Positions 35,580-45,274 are shown, numbered from the stretch's first letter. The stretch is DNA of 64,000 nucleotides from Xanthomonas hydrangeae (GCA_905142475.1 LR990730.1:4993501-5057500), one strand, 5' to 3'. Program-made: numbers and translations. Notes: generated by a model from the letters alone, not told the origin.

Positions 35580-38090
35580 TCAGCGTTGCGCAACCGCGGT
35601 GGTGGTCTCTGCGCTTGAGGTGGCCGGCATTGCCTCGGCCGCTGCTGCCAGCGCCAGGGTCTGGCGTGCGGCAAGCAGCGGTTCTTCGGCATCGCCGTAG
35701 ATGCCGGTCAACATCTGCAGCGCTTGCTGCGCGTGGTCGCGCGCAGCGGCGATCTGGCCAAGCCTGCGCTCGGCTTCGGACATGCCGCGCAGGATCTCGG
35801 CGGTCTGTGGATGCGCACGGCCCAACACGCGCAAGGATGAGGCCAGGCAAGCGCGCTGTTCGACCAATGATGCCTGCACCTGCCCGGCATCCAGCAACCA
35901 GAAGGCATGGTTGCTGCGGTAGGTAATCGTGGCTCGCGCATCGTCGCCAAAGGCGGCGCGTGCGCGCTCCATCGCAGCGCGGTAATGCGGGCCGGCTTCG
36001 GCCAGCTTGCCTTGCTGACGCAAGGCGTCGGCGAGATTGCCTTCCACCATCAAGGTATCGGCGGCGTTGTCGCCGTACAGCTTGCGGGTAATGCGCAGCA
36101 GCGGGGCAAGTTCGGCTTCGGCAGCGGCAAAATCGCGCTGCATCAGCAAAAATACCGCCAGGCTGTTGCGCATCGACAGCACCAGCGGATGCTCTGGCCC
36201 ACGGACGCCAATGCGCTCGCGCAGCAGGCTGCGCTGCAAGGCGATGGCCGGTGCAAGCTGCCCATTCTCGGCCAGCATGCCGGCGTAGCTGTTGCCGGCA
36301 TCGATGCGGCGTTCTGCGGTGGTGGCCACGTTGGCCAATGCGGCGACGTAGGCATGCCGGCTTTCCGCCAGCGCCTCCAGCATGCGGCCTTGATCGCGCA
36401 GCGCCCATGCCAGCCGGGCACGCATGTCGTTACCCAGACTCTGCTGCTTCGCATTGCCACGCGCGGCCTGCGCCATGCCGGCGCGCAGCACGCGCTCAGC
36501 CTCAAGCGATTGACCCGCACCACTGAGCGCCTGGCCCAGCATGGAGGCCGCTTCCAGCGCCGGCGCGCTGCCGGCACCCGCGCTCTGCTGCGCCAGCGCC
36601 TGCGCGGTGCGCAGATGCGCAACCGCCTGCGGATAGTCCGACAAGGCGATCAGCGTGCGACCCAGCGTCAGTTCCACCTCGGTGCGTGCATCCGGTTGAT
36701 CGGCCAGCTCGCGCGCGGCGCGCTGCGAGGCCTGCTGCAGCACGCGCAGCATCAGCGTCTTGTCCAGATCCTGCGCAATGCCAGGGTCCACGCTGGACAA
36801 CACCGAGCTCATGAAATCGCCGGTGACCTGCGCGCGTTGCGCATCGCGCGCGGCTTGCTGCAGCGACCACAGCGTGGCGCCCAGACCACCCATCAGCGCG
36901 ACCGACACAAGCCCGGCGGCCAGCACGCCACTGCGATGGCGTTGGGCGAACTTGCGCAGCCGCCACCACCGGCCCGCCTGCAACGCGCGTGGCGGGTAGC
37001 CGTCGAGCCAACGATGCAACTCGTCCAGCAAGGCCGATACCGACGCATAGCGTGCAACCGGCTCGGGCGCCAACGCACGCAACACGATCGCATCCAGGCC
37101 ATCGCGCAATTGCCGCTGCAGTCGGGCGTGGGTGGTCGCGCGTGCGGCGCAGATCCGCGCACGCGCATCGGCCGGCACTGCCGCCACGCGCTGCGAGGGG
37201 GGCTGCGGCAGCCCATCGCGCCCGGCCACCGGTGCCAGCCCGCAGCTCAACTCATAGAACATTGCGCCCAACGCATAGATGTCGCTGCGCGCATCCACGT
37301 CCTGCACGCCGCGCGCCTGTTCCGGGCTCATGTAGCCGGGCGTGCCGCGGCCATGCGCGGAGGTCATGCCGGGGTTGGCCGCATCGATGGCGATGCCGAA
37401 GTCGATCACGCCCGGCATCGGCCGCCCGTCGATTTCGCTGACCAAGACATTGCTGGGTTTGAGGTCGCGATGGATCACGCCTTTCTGGTGTGCGTGCTGC
37501 ACCGCCTCGCTCACCCGCAGCATCAGCAGCACGCGCGCATGCAGCGAGAGCAGATGCGCATCGCACCACCAGGTGATCGGCTCGCCGCGCAGGTATTCCA
37601 TCACCAGATACGGGCGGCCGTGCGCATCGGTGCCCACATCGTGAATCTGCGCGATCGCCGGGTGCACCATCTGCGCCAGCAAGCGGCATTCGAACTCGAA
37701 CAACGCGCGGCCCTGCACATCCAGCGCATCGGCGGCCACCAGCTTGATCGCCACCTCGCGCTCGTAAGCGCCGTCGGCGCGATGGCCCAGATACACCTGG
37801 CCCATGCCGCCGGCACCGATCAGGCGATCGATCGCCCATGCACCAAAGCGCGTGCCGGCCGGCAGCTCCGGCAGAGGCGCGCACAAGGCGGCCACCGCCT
37901 GTTTCAACGGCGCACGCACGCGCAGCGTGGCCTGCGATTCCACCTCCAGCATCGCCAGCAACTCATCGCGCAGCACAACATCGTCACCGGCCTGCGCACG
38001 CGCGAATGCCTCGCGCGCCTCCACCGGCAGCAGGCAGGACTGACGAAACAGCGCCTCCAGGCGTTGCCAGGAAGTGGCGACAACGCTCAC
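35580..38090 (-). CDS. Membrane-anchored Ser/Thr protein kinase with C-terminal TPR domain
   Basis: 836 residues. A short N-terminal region is followed by a Hanks-type kinase domain (about residues 80-360): glycine loop GAGGMGQVYLG, VAIKL lysine, HRDLKPSNV catalytic loop, DFGIA and TPGYMSPEQ activation-segment end. One membrane helix (VLAAGLVSVALMGGLGATLW, about residue 410) leads to a large helical domain of TPR-like repeats (DYPQAVAHLRTAQALAQQ and others), probably periplasmic. The start is the GTG at 38090, whose bases overlap the sigma-factor stop. Such kinase/sigma pairs let the kinase control an ECF43-type sigma factor by phosphorylation; the signal is unknown. Confidence 0.88.
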   Translation of the reverse strand: MSVVATSWQRLEALFRQSCLLPVEAREAFARAQAGDDVVLRDELLAMLEVESQATLRVRAPLKQAVAALCAPLPELPAGTRFGAWAIDRLIGAGGMGQVYLGHRADGAYEREVAIKLVAADALDVQGRALFEFECRLLAQMVHPAIAQIHDVGTDAHGRPYLVMEYLRGEPITWWCDAHLLSLHARVLLMLRVSEAVQHAHQKGVIHRDLKPSNVLVSEIDGRPMPGVIDFGIAIDAANPGMTSAHGRGTPGYMSPEQARGVQDVDARSDIYALGAMFYELSCGLAPVAGRDGLPQPPSQRVAAVPADARARICAARATTHARLQRQLRDGLDAIVLRALAPEPVARYASVSALLDELHRWLDGYPPRALQAGRWWRLRKFAQRHRSGVLAAGLVSVALMGGLGATLWSLQQAARDAQRAQVTGDFMSSVLSSVDPGIAQDLDKTLMLRVLQQASQRAARELADQPDARTEVELTLGRTLIALSDYPQAVAHLRTAQALAQQSAGAGSAPALEAASMLGQALSGAGQSLEAERVLRAGMAQAARGNAKQQSLGNDMRARLAWALRDQGRMLEALAESRHAYVAALANVATTAERRIDAGNSYAGMLAENGQLAPAIALQRSLLRERIGVRGPEHPLVLSMRNSLAVFLLMQRDFAAAEAELAPLLRITRKLYGDNAADTLMVEGNLADALRQQGKLAEAGPHYRAAMERARAAFGDDARATITYRSNHAFWLLDAGQVQASLVEQRACLASSLRVLGRAHPQTAEILRGMSEAERRLGQIAAARDHAQQALQMLTGIYGDAEEPLLAARQTLALAAAAEAMPATSSAETTTAVAQR

Positions 38091-38626
38091 AGCTGCGCCG
38101 CCAGCCACACCCGCGCAAAGCGCAGATCGCGCTCCAGTGTGGGCACCGACACCTCCAGTTGCTCGGCTGCCTCGGCCACACTGAAACCCACCAGCTCGGT
38201 CAACGCAAACGCCTTGGCCTTGCGCTCGTCCACGCGCGCCAGCTTGTCGAAGGCATCGGCCACCATCAGCAAGGCCTCCGGTCGCGGCGCGCCATCGGAC
38301 AGACTGATGGTCAACGTCACCGCCTGCCCACCCCGCTTGGCGCTGGCCTGCTGCCGCGCCAGATCCACCAACAGATGGCGCATCTGCAGTGCGGCAACCG
38401 AATAGAAGTGCGCACGCGAGCGAAATCCCTGCTGCCCCTGCTCCAGCCGCATCCACGCCTCATGTACCAGCTCGGTTGCCTGCAGCCCGCCGCGCGCATT
38501 GCGCCGCAGTACCCGCAACGCCGTCTCGCGCAGCACCCTGTACACCTGCCGCGCCAATGCATCGCCCGCGCCGGGCTCCTCGCGCTGCCAGGCCTGCAAC
38601 AACTCGGTGATCGGCAGCTCGGACAT
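38087..38626 (-). CDS. ECF sigma factor (Sigma70_ECF/ECF43-like)
   Basis: A 179-residue sigma factor. Region 2 reads LRRNARGGLQATELVHEAWMRL and region 4 has the HTH AKAFALTELVGFSVAEAAEQLEVSVPTLERDLRFARVWL, as in the Sigma70_ECF family whose members pair with Ser/Thr kinases instead of anti-sigma factors. The ATG at 38626 is chosen; another ATG three codons earlier is possible. Its stop overlaps the GTG of the kinase gene, indicating co-translation. In X. citri a comparable EcfK/PknS pair activates type VI secretion, but no such genes are near this locus. Confidence 0.87.
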   Translation of the reverse strand: MSELPITELLQAWQREEPGAGDALARQVYRVLRETALRVLRRNARGGLQATELVHEAWMRLEQGQQGFRSRAHFYSVAALQMRHLLVDLARQQASAKRGGQAVTLTISLSDGAPRPEALLMVADAFDKLARVDERKAKAFALTELVGFSVAEAAEQLEVSVPTLERDLRFARVWLAAQL

Positions 38627-38759
38627 CGGACCCATCTCGCCTGCGTGGGAGCGCAGTATCCCGCATTGGCGGCCGGGTAGGCATTTCAAAACCAAACGGT
38701 TTAGCTCGCTTGCGCCGGGCCTGGCAAACGCGCCTCGGGCCGGCCAGGTCACGCAGCCA

Positions 38760-39182
38760 TCAAGGTGCGGGCTGCCAGGTCGGCCCCTGACATATGAAGG
38801 CCACGCAGCCCTCCACCTTCAAGGAGCCATCGGCGCCACGCTTGATCTTGGCGTTGTAGGTCTTGCCGGATTCCGGGTTGTAGATCTTGCCTTTCCACAG
38901 ATCTCCTGCATCCACCAGCTCGCTCAGGATCACCGTGCCTTCCATGGGGTTGTGGCGCTTGGCCGGATCCGGATTGAACGCATCGGTCTTCCGGCTACCG
39001 GGCTTGGCCCGCAGCACCTTGACGATGGTGCCGCACAGCGACGTGCCGCAGGGCTGGATGTCGACCAGTGCCTGCTGATTATCGGTAAACCATTTTCCGG
39101 TGATCGGTTCGGCGGCGAATGCAGGCGTGCTCTGCACGACAAGGCCGAAAACGACACAACATACTGCGGAGATGCATTTCAT
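38760..39182 (-). CDS. DUF2147 family exported protein
   Basis: 140 residues with a signal peptide (MKCISAVCCVVFGLVVQSTPAFA) and the DUF2147 domain: GKWFTDNQQALVDIQPCG, GTIVKV, LWKGKIYNPESGKTYNAKI and a C-terminal Cys-containing strand. These are small periplasmic beta-barrel-like proteins of unknown role. GGGGAAG lies seven bases before the ATG. Separate from the sigma/kinase pair by about 130 bp. Confidence 0.88.
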   Translation of the reverse strand: MKCISAVCCVVFGLVVQSTPAFAAEPITGKWFTDNQQALVDIQPCGTSLCGTIVKVLRAKPGSRKTDAFNPDPAKRHNPMEGTVILSELVDAGDLWKGKIYNPESGKTYNAKIKRGADGSLKVEGCVAFICQGPTWQPAP

Positions 39183-39567
39183 TGGACTTCCCCAAGCTTC
39201 GATAAGAGCAATTGACGCGCAACGTGCTTTCGCTGATGCAGCGTCGCTGACACAGCCGCAGCAGCGTTAGAATCAGGCGGGTCAGATCGTATCGATGCAG
39301 TCTTGGGAGATGATTAGATCACTTGCCAGCAAGCACGCATGGCCGCATCCATGGAAACTTTTGACCTGATATCAGGCTTGCACCGATTGCGCTTACCTTG
39401 CTGATGTCGAATAGCTTGGTGAGCGAAGTAACAAGCAAACCTCACCCACTGCTATCGCCCAGAAAAAATTTCAATCGCATTGCACCATCACAAGAACAAT
39501 TAGCTGGGCCTCCTGCAAACGCTGGCTCACTTCTCCCACTGCCTCGCCCTAACGTACAAGGATCGTC
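39183..39567. other. Intergenic region between DUF2147 and serine hydrolase genes
   Basis: 385 bp, noticeably less GC-rich than flanking genes. It must hold divergent promoters; no reliable motifs found. A 66-codon frame inside it lacks a ribosome-binding site. Confidence 0.5.
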
Positions 39568-41076
39568 ATGCCTGTCATCCATCGTCGTGAGCTGTTGATT
39601 GGCGGGCTGACGTTGCCACTGTGGTCACTGCCGATCGCTGCTGACGCAAAAACATCAAGTCCGCTTGCCTCGTTCGAAACATCGCTGCGCCCAACCGTGC
39701 ACACCGGTCACGAGCAGTGGGCCTTGCAAGCGCGCATGCAACATCACCGCGTGCCAGGCGTGGCAGTTGCGATCCTGCGCGGGGGACAGATCCACAGCAT
39801 CAAAGGCTTCGGATCGACAACGGCGGAACGTCGCTCACCGATCGGCGAAGACACCTTGTTCTCGGTTGGCTCGGTCAGCAAGGTAGTGACAGCCGCGCTG
39901 TGTGTGAAGCTTGCCGCGCTTGGCATTGTGGATCTGGATAAAGACGTCGGCACCTGGCTACGCCGTTGGCAGATACCGCGAGGGCCGGACGGCGATACCA
40001 GCAAGATTTCCCTGCGTATGCTGTTGTCGCATACCGCAGGTTTCAACGTGCACGGCTTCAAGGACTTCGACCCAGGCGCTGCATTGCCCACGCTGGTACA
40101 GACGCTCACCGGCACATCGCCCGCAGTCAACAAGCCTTTGCAGCGGATCGATACTGCCGGCACCCGCGCACGTTACTCCGGTGGCGGTTACATGATCGCG
40201 CAGGCGGTGATCGAAGACGCTGTGGGCAAACCGCTGAATGCGATTGCCACCGAGCATCTTCTTGGCCCATTGGGCATGCGCAGGAGCAGGTTCGATGCAG
40301 GCCTTGCCGCAGACACGCGCGATGTAGCGCACGCACACGACGACTCGGGCGCTCCTGTCGCACTACCGCGCGGATGGCAAAGTTTCCCGGAACTGGCGGC
40401 TTCCGGCCTCTGGACCTCGGCCAAGGAGTTGAGCCGCTTGGTCATCGCATTGGGTAGCTCCTACCGCAGCAGTGGCGGATTTCTGCCGCAAGCCTTGGCC
40501 ATCGACATGATGACCGAGGTGGCCCCCGGCATCCACGGGCTCGGGCCACGCCTCGCCGGGCAAGGGCAATCGCGCATCTTTCATCATGCCGGATCCAACG
40601 ACAGCTACAAGGCCTATCTCGAAGGAAATCTCGAAAGCGGCGACGGCCTGATCGTGCTCACCAACGGTGAAAACGGCGACCTGCTCCATAACGAGATTCG
40701 CAACGCGGTCTCCGATGCGCAGCATTGGCCAGGCGATTGGTCGGTGCAAGTCAGCACCGTCGATTTCACCACACTCCTGAAGGACTACATCGGCCGCTAT
40801 GTGCGGCGGCCCAATCAGGAACCGCTACTCACCGGCGTGCTGGATATGAGCTTTCTCGGCGAGGAGGTCGTGATTTCGCAAAACAGCGAGGGACTGGTGC
40901 TGGAAGGTAAAAGCAGGCCTCGCTCGCTGAAGCCGCTCAACAGCCATCGCTTTGTTGCCGATGCATCGATTCCTGCGGGGACGCTGCAGTTTCAGTTCGA
41001 TCGAGGCAGCGATCGTCGTGTGGTGACGCTGAGAGTGATGGCTGGAGATGGAGTGATGGTTTTTGCGCCCGAGTGA
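39568..41076 (+). CDS. Serine hydrolase of the beta-lactamase/EstB (class C-like) family
   Basis: A 502-residue penicillin-binding-fold hydrolase. An N-terminal twin-Arg-like start (HRRELLIGGLTLPLWSLPIAADA) suggests export. The S-x-x-K motif is Ser102-Lys105 (VGSVSKVV); HTAGFN follows near 155; the Y-x-N position reads YSG (Tyr203), an Asn-to-Gly departure also seen in esterase-type members. A C-terminal domain of ~120 residues follows. Activity is more likely esterase or peptidase than beta-lactamase. An AAGGA site precedes the ATG. Isolated gene. Confidence 0.85.
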   Translation: MPVIHRRELLIGGLTLPLWSLPIAADAKTSSPLASFETSLRPTVHTGHEQWALQARMQHHRVPGVAVAILRGGQIHSIKGFGSTTAERRSPIGEDTLFSVGSVSKVVTAALCVKLAALGIVDLDKDVGTWLRRWQIPRGPDGDTSKISLRMLLSHTAGFNVHGFKDFDPGAALPTLVQTLTGTSPAVNKPLQRIDTAGTRARYSGGGYMIAQAVIEDAVGKPLNAIATEHLLGPLGMRRSRFDAGLAADTRDVAHAHDDSGAPVALPRGWQSFPELAASGLWTSAKELSRLVIALGSSYRSSGGFLPQALAIDMMTEVAPGIHGLGPRLAGQGQSRIFHHAGSNDSYKAYLEGNLESGDGLIVLTNGENGDLLHNEIRNAVSDAQHWPGDWSVQVSTVDFTTLLKDYIGRYVRRPNQEPLLTGVLDMSFLGEEVVISQNSEGLVLEGKSRPRSLKPLNSHRFVADASIPAGTLQFQFDRGSDRRVVTLRVMAGDGVMVFAPE

Positions 41077-41427
41077 AGCAAGCTTGGAAAGCAGCATAAA
41101 ATTTCTACCATGGCGCCGATGGCTGGTAACAGAGCACGGGCATGACGCCCGAAGCACGCCGTCGCGATTTACTGCTCCCTATCGTGGCAGAACATTCGCT
41201 GATTCGCAGGAAGTCTCGGTCATGAGTGTCACCAGAGTATGCACACCAATCGATTCACCGCCTGGACTCATGCCGCTTGCCAACGTCTTCCAAGCTCGAG
41301 TCAGGATCAGGAATTAGATAGACGCACTATCCGACACAACGTCTCGAGACCTCGCCGGGATCCAGACGCGTTGAAAGACCGGCCGCAATCGATTCGTTGC
41401 GGCCGGTCTTTGCCTGACATCCTGCAA
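41077..41427. other. Intergenic region with bidirectional terminator
   Basis: 351 bp between convergent genes. Apart from the hairpin at 41375-41412 it contains nothing recognisable. Confidence 0.6.
41375..41412. terminator. Bidirectional rho-independent terminator
   Basis: AAAGACCGGCCGCAA and TTGCGGCCGGTCTTT form a perfect 15-bp stem with an eight-base loop; both flanks give short A/T runs. It lies 16 bp beyond the stop of the minus-strand hypothetical gene at 41428. Confidence 0.88.
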
Positions 41428-41853
41428 TCAGCTGCCTTTGATAAAGGCAATCGCCGGATCACTCGAGTTGTACCTCACGTAATGGTCACCATTGCGGTAC
41501 GTGTTGACCTGATAGCTGTCGCCTGTCTTGTCGTAGAAATAGTAGTCGTAGTGCTCGGTGTTGCTGAAATACAGGATATATGCCCAGGTCCCGTCGTAGG
41601 CTCCGAGACTATAGCGAGAAATCGCAGCAGTCGATTTGACCTCTGCGGTGGTATCGGTCCAATTGCTTCCGGTCAGCGGCCAAGCGACAGCAATGCCGAA
41701 ATCTCTCTTCGCTTCTTCGCCCGCAGCATCGGCTTGCTCGGTCTCCTGGCTGCTGCCGAGAAACCCGATTTGGTAGGGAATTCCTTTGTCGCTGACGGCG
41801 TCGGTCCATTCGATACCGGATTCATCATGCGGATGTGGCGATGCGGTGCTCAT
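41428..41853 (-). CDS. Hypothetical protein, Tyr/Asp-rich
   Basis: 141 residues without a signal peptide. The C-terminal half is rich in aromatic residues (YSLGAYDGTWAYILYF, EHYDYYFYDKTGD), suggesting a small beta-structured domain. GGAG lies seven bases before the ATG and a strong terminator follows, so it is a genuine single-gene unit. I do not recognise the family. It lies next to the patatin gene on the same strand. Confidence 0.7.
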   Translation of the reverse strand: MSTASPHPHDESGIEWTDAVSDKGIPYQIGFLGSSQETEQADAAGEEAKRDFGIAVAWPLTGSNWTDTTAEVKSTAAISRYSLGAYDGTWAYILYFSNTEHYDYYFYDKTGDSYQVNTYRNGDHYVRYNSSDPAIAFIKGS

Positions 41854-42098
41854 TCGTTATCTCCTGATGGCAAACCAAGACACTGCGTTCCGGCTGGAAC
41901 ACTGCTACAACCTGAAAGCGATGACGACGTCGCTGCCGGCGTGTCCCGATTCCGGGTCAACGCCAGGACCCGCAAACAACGCACAGCCAGCTGCGAGGTG
42001 GATGCGGACGAAACGATTGGAACCTAGCGTGCGGGCTGTCCATGCAGCTGCGCTCCGGCAGCGCCACGCTGCACCTACGCGAGAATCCGATATTTGTC

Positions 42099-43112
42099 CT
42101 ATTTGCAGCGGCTGGCGACCCAGTCACGCGTCTGTTTCCACGCATCTGTCTGCAGGTAAGCCTGGGTTTCGCTGGCCAGATCAGCGACATGCTTCCAGTC
42201 ATCCAGTGCGTAAGGACGTTTCAGTTCGACATTGGCGCGCTTGAAGTTGCCGGCCAGCACCTGCTCGGCCTGGATGCTTGCAAGTTCGGCCGTTGCATCC
42301 ATGGTCAGATTCAGTAGCGGCATGGCCGGCACCGAGCCGCTTGCCCAGGGATATAGCCAGGATTTTGCACCCCAGTCGAGGGGGTTGCCGATCGCGGCGG
42401 ATGGAATTCCTTGCGGGCTGCTGCCGGTTCCAAGTGAGAGCAGCTGGATATCGCCGACGCTGTTCACCAGGCCACTTGCAATGGCCTCGGCCACGGCGGT
42501 CATGGCCGGATTGTTGGCGAACACGCCGCCGTCGGCGAAGAACCCATAGTCGCCGTATGCTCCGGAAACCCGATAAGGCGGAAAGTAGGTTGGCGCGGCA
42601 GACGTCGCCAATGCGGCATCGATCATGCTGATCTGCCTGTACGCATTGTTGACGCCGTTGGAGAAGGTGGCAGGCATCCAGTTTCCACTGGTCGCGTCCC
42701 ATAGGCGCGCGGCGTTGACGACGACGAGCCGCTTCGCGTCTGCAAGCGACGTTGTACCCAACAATCCGCTTGCGATCTGGATCAATCCATCGTTCTTGTA
42801 CTGGCTGCTGAATAAGCCCGGCCCGCTACCCAGCGTCGCGTCCACCCCTTGCTGTTGCGACTCGGTCTGTTGATCGAGAAGCCACCCGTTGGGTTCGAAA
42901 ATGCTTGCGCCTTTGGTCATGTACATCTCGATGATCTTGCCGATCGAGACGTCTTGCACCAATGCCAGAGCAAGCAGGCCACCGGTGGAAGTGCCGGCAA
43001 AACAATTCGCATGGCTGAGGATGTTGCTGTGCTGATCCAGGTCCTGGATGAGGATCGCGGTGATCAGTCCTCGAATTCCGCCGCCATCGCAGCTGATGAT
43101 ATTGAACGACAT
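42099..43112 (-). CDS. Patatin-like phospholipase
   Basis: A 337-residue patatin-fold lipase. It has the oxyanion loop DGGGIRG (residues 9-15), the nucleophile Ser42 in GTSTGG and catalytic Asp194 in FFADGGVFANNP. Expected to hydrolyse fatty acyl esters of phospholipids. There is no signal peptide, so it acts in the cytosol or is delivered by a secretion system. The start is fixed by a perfect AGGAG site six bases before the ATG at 43112; an open frame continues upstream without support. The similarity is to the plant-patatin-like bacterial subgroup rather than RssA. Confidence 0.9.
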   Translation of the reverse strand: MSFNIISCDGGGIRGLITAILIQDLDQHSNILSHANCFAGTSTGGLLALALVQDVSIGKIIEMYMTKGASIFEPNGWLLDQQTESQQQGVDATLGSGPGLFSSQYKNDGLIQIASGLLGTTSLADAKRLVVVNAARLWDATSGNWMPATFSNGVNNAYRQISMIDAALATSAAPTYFPPYRVSGAYGDYGFFADGGVFANNPAMTAVAEAIASGLVNSVGDIQLLSLGTGSSPQGIPSAAIGNPLDWGAKSWLYPWASGSVPAMPLLNLTMDATAELASIQAEQVLAGNFKRANVELKRPYALDDWKHVADLASETQAYLQTDAWKQTRDWVASRCK

Positions 43113-43728
43113 TGAAGTCTCCTGGAGAGCGAGCACTGTCCTGAAAGTGCGTGCGAAGGCGTCAAGAGCAAGCGATCTGACTGTCCCGCTAGCGCGGATA
43201 CCGACAGCTGTCAGGACGATTCCACGTGTGCGTGAGAGTCGTGGCGACGACGCTTCCGTCTCCCGTTGCGTCACCCTAGAAGCGCCTTCGTCGATCACCC
43301 GACAAATCGTCTCACCGTAGTGATCATGTGATCTGCCACCGCCTTTCTGCGTGCCTTCGGTCGTGCGGAGCTCGGTATTCACTTGGCGACCGGCATCGCG
43401 CTGCAGGAACCAGTCTTTTCGAATCAGCGAATCGGCGCGACCTCATGCAGCGCAGTGCTAGCCAGCGCTGTTCACAGCCCTGATCTCGATGCGATACCGT
43501 TGCGATGGGTTTTGCATTGGTCGCTGCCCAAAGTGCAGGCAGGGTCCATGCGGCTTCCCAGCGTCGCAGTGCATTGAGGAAGGGGCCAGCCGGTTGGCCT
43601 GGATCGCCGTCGATCGCACCGATGCGTGACGCAGCGCGGAGTTCATAAAAGACCGTGATGGGTTGGCGCCGCTTTTCTCGGTTGATCAGATAACAGGCCC
43701 CGGGGAGTGGGCCGCAGGCAGCACCCGC
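43113..43728. other. Gene-poor region upstream of the patatin gene
   Basis: 616 bp between the divergent patatin and AraC-type genes. A minus-strand frame of 181 codons (43324-43869) overlaps the AraC gene, has an arginine-rich, unrecognisable product and is judged not coding. The region may be a decayed gene remnant. Confidence 0.5.
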
Positions 43729-44304
43729 ATGAGCAACACCGGCGATTACAACGCCATCGTCCCGCAGGCATCGGCATCGGTTGAGGCGCACGCACTGCTG
43801 ATGATCGATCTGCTGGCCTACATCGAGCAGCACATCGGCGAGGCCGAGCTGGGTACCGGGTCCTTGCAACAGGCGTTCGCGCTATCGCGCGCCTCGTTGT
43901 ACCGGCTGTTCCAGTCGCGTGGCGGCGTGGCCCGCTACATCCGCGAGCAGCGCCTGTGCACCGCGCACCGCTATTTGCAGGCCTACCCGGAGTGCAGCCT
44001 GACCTGGTTGCTGTATGAGATGGGCTTCGCCTCGGAACGGCAGTTTCAACGCTGTTTTCAACAGCGTTTCGGCATGCAGCCGATGCAATGGCGCCGCCAC
44101 TGTCGGGCTGCGCCGGCAACGCATTCGCCGCGCCGCGGCCACTACATGCCGCTATGGCGCTTCATGCGCGAGCTGAGCCAGGATGCAACGCGATCACGCG
44201 CCGGTGCGCCCTGGCACGCTGCCGGTCCAGCCCGCCCCGCTGATGCATACCGAAGCGCTACGGCGCCTTGCACAGCCGGCGAGCCGCTTTGCGGGTCAGC
44301 CTGA
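43729..44304 (+). CDS. AraC-family transcriptional regulator (short)
   Basis: 191 residues, made mostly of the AraC double-HTH domain: first helix-turn-helix SLQQAFALSRASLYRLFQ and second TWLLYEMGFASERQFQRCFQQRFGMQPMQWRR. There is little N-terminal sensor domain, and a basic, Ala/Pro-rich C-terminal tail follows. It has no obvious ribosome-binding site at the ATG at 43729; 22 further residues could be added from an upstream start. The regulon is unknown. Confidence 0.78.
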   Translation: MSNTGDYNAIVPQASASVEAHALLMIDLLAYIEQHIGEAELGTGSLQQAFALSRASLYRLFQSRGGVARYIREQRLCTAHRYLQAYPECSLTWLLYEMGFASERQFQRCFQQRFGMQPMQWRRHCRAAPATHSPRRGHYMPLWRFMRELSQDATRSRAGAPWHAAGPARPADAYRSATAPCTAGEPLCGSA

Positions 44305-44332
44305 AACAATGGAAAACTGATCCGTAATCCGC

Positions 44333-44399
44333 GTAGGAGCGCGCTTGCGCGCGATGGGGCGTTACCGGTAACGCCTCTCGCGAGCAAGCGCGCTCCTAC
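44333..44399. repeat. Palindromic intergenic repeat, family A copy 3
   Basis: Arms GTAGGAGCGCGCTTGCGCGCGA and TCGCGAGCAAGCGCGCTCCTAC around GGGGCGTTACCGGTAACGCC, itself a palindrome. It lies between convergent AraC and UspA genes. Confidence 0.88.
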
Positions 44400-44452
44400 A
44401 GTGGAATGTGCGATGCGCTGCCCATGTTCTTGCGCAGCAAAACTTCCGCCAG

Positions 44453-44899
44453 TCAGCGAATCACCAACACCGGAATCGAACTGTTGGTCAGCACTTCCAC
44501 CGTCTGGCTGCCGAGCAGCATGCGGCGCACGCCGCGGCGTCCGTGCGAGGTCATGATGATCAGATCGCTGTTGCAGTCCTTGGCGGTCTGCACGATGCCT
44601 TCGGCAGCGAACCGATCCAGCACGTGATGCGAGGTGGCCTTGATATTGGCCGCAGCCGCCAGCTCCAGTGCCGGGCGCAGAATCTTCTCGGCAGCGGCCT
44701 CGCGCTCGGTGCGATATTCCGGGCTTGCCTCGTAGCCCACGCTCCAGCCCATCGCATCGTACATGCCCATCGCCCATGGCTCGGACACGGTGACGATATC
44801 GACCTTGCCGCCGGTCGCCTTGGCCAGTTCAAGGCCCTGGAACAAACCACGATGCGACAGCTCGGATGCATCGATGGCGATCAGGATACGTTTGTACAT
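44453..44899 (-). CDS. Universal stress protein (UspA family)
   Basis: 148 residues with the typical Usp start MYKRILIAIDASELS and the ATP-binding C-terminal motif SHGRRGVRRMLLGSQTVEVLTNSSIPVLVIR (G-2x-G-9x-G(S/T)). Such proteins accumulate under stress or growth arrest. GGAG is seven bases before the ATG at 44899; the frame stays open upstream but without a site. Single gene. Confidence 0.93.
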   Translation of the reverse strand: MYKRILIAIDASELSHRGLFQGLELAKATGGKVDIVTVSEPWAMGMYDAMGWSVGYEASPEYRTEREAAAEKILRPALELAAAANIKATSHHVLDRFAAEGIVQTAKDCNSDLIIMTSHGRRGVRRMLLGSQTVEVLTNSSIPVLVIR

Positions 44900-45274
44900 G
44901 GTGATCTCCGAAGTGACTGGCAGCATCGCCGGTGATGGCAGCCTGACAGGGTCCAGCGACGCAGACATTGATGTGGATCAATCCAGCTGCGGCGGTTGCA
45001 CTGGTGCTCAAGCAGGGTTGTAGAGCTCGCCCGACGCATTTTCTGCGCATCCTGCCGTGTGTTGCTCTGCGTTCGATTCGATCGCAGGGTGTCACGGATG
45101 ATGCTGTGAATGCATCGGGCAGCGCACAACGGCACGCTCGTAGTGACGGTTACATGTCCAATTTACGGCCGCAATGCGTAGATGCAACGCGCTCGTCTGC
45201 TGTCGGATGCGTTGCACGTGACGCATGACATGAAAACTTTCGCTGGCCGCTGGTATTGCCCAGCTCGGCAGCCT
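44900..45274. other. Intergenic region upstream of the UspA gene
   Basis: 375 bp. Holds the uspA promoter region (minus) and the 3' flank of the hypothetical gene at 45275. Nothing else recognised. Confidence 0.5.

Noticed and set aside
39568..41076. True class C beta-lactamase
   Set aside because: The Y-x-N motif is Y-S-G and there is an extra ~120-residue C-terminal domain; an esterase or peptidase role is more likely.
43324..43869. 181-codon minus-strand frame between the patatin and AraC genes
   Set aside because: It overlaps the AraC gene on the other strand, is rich in Arg and Cys in a way typical of antisense translation, and resembles no family.
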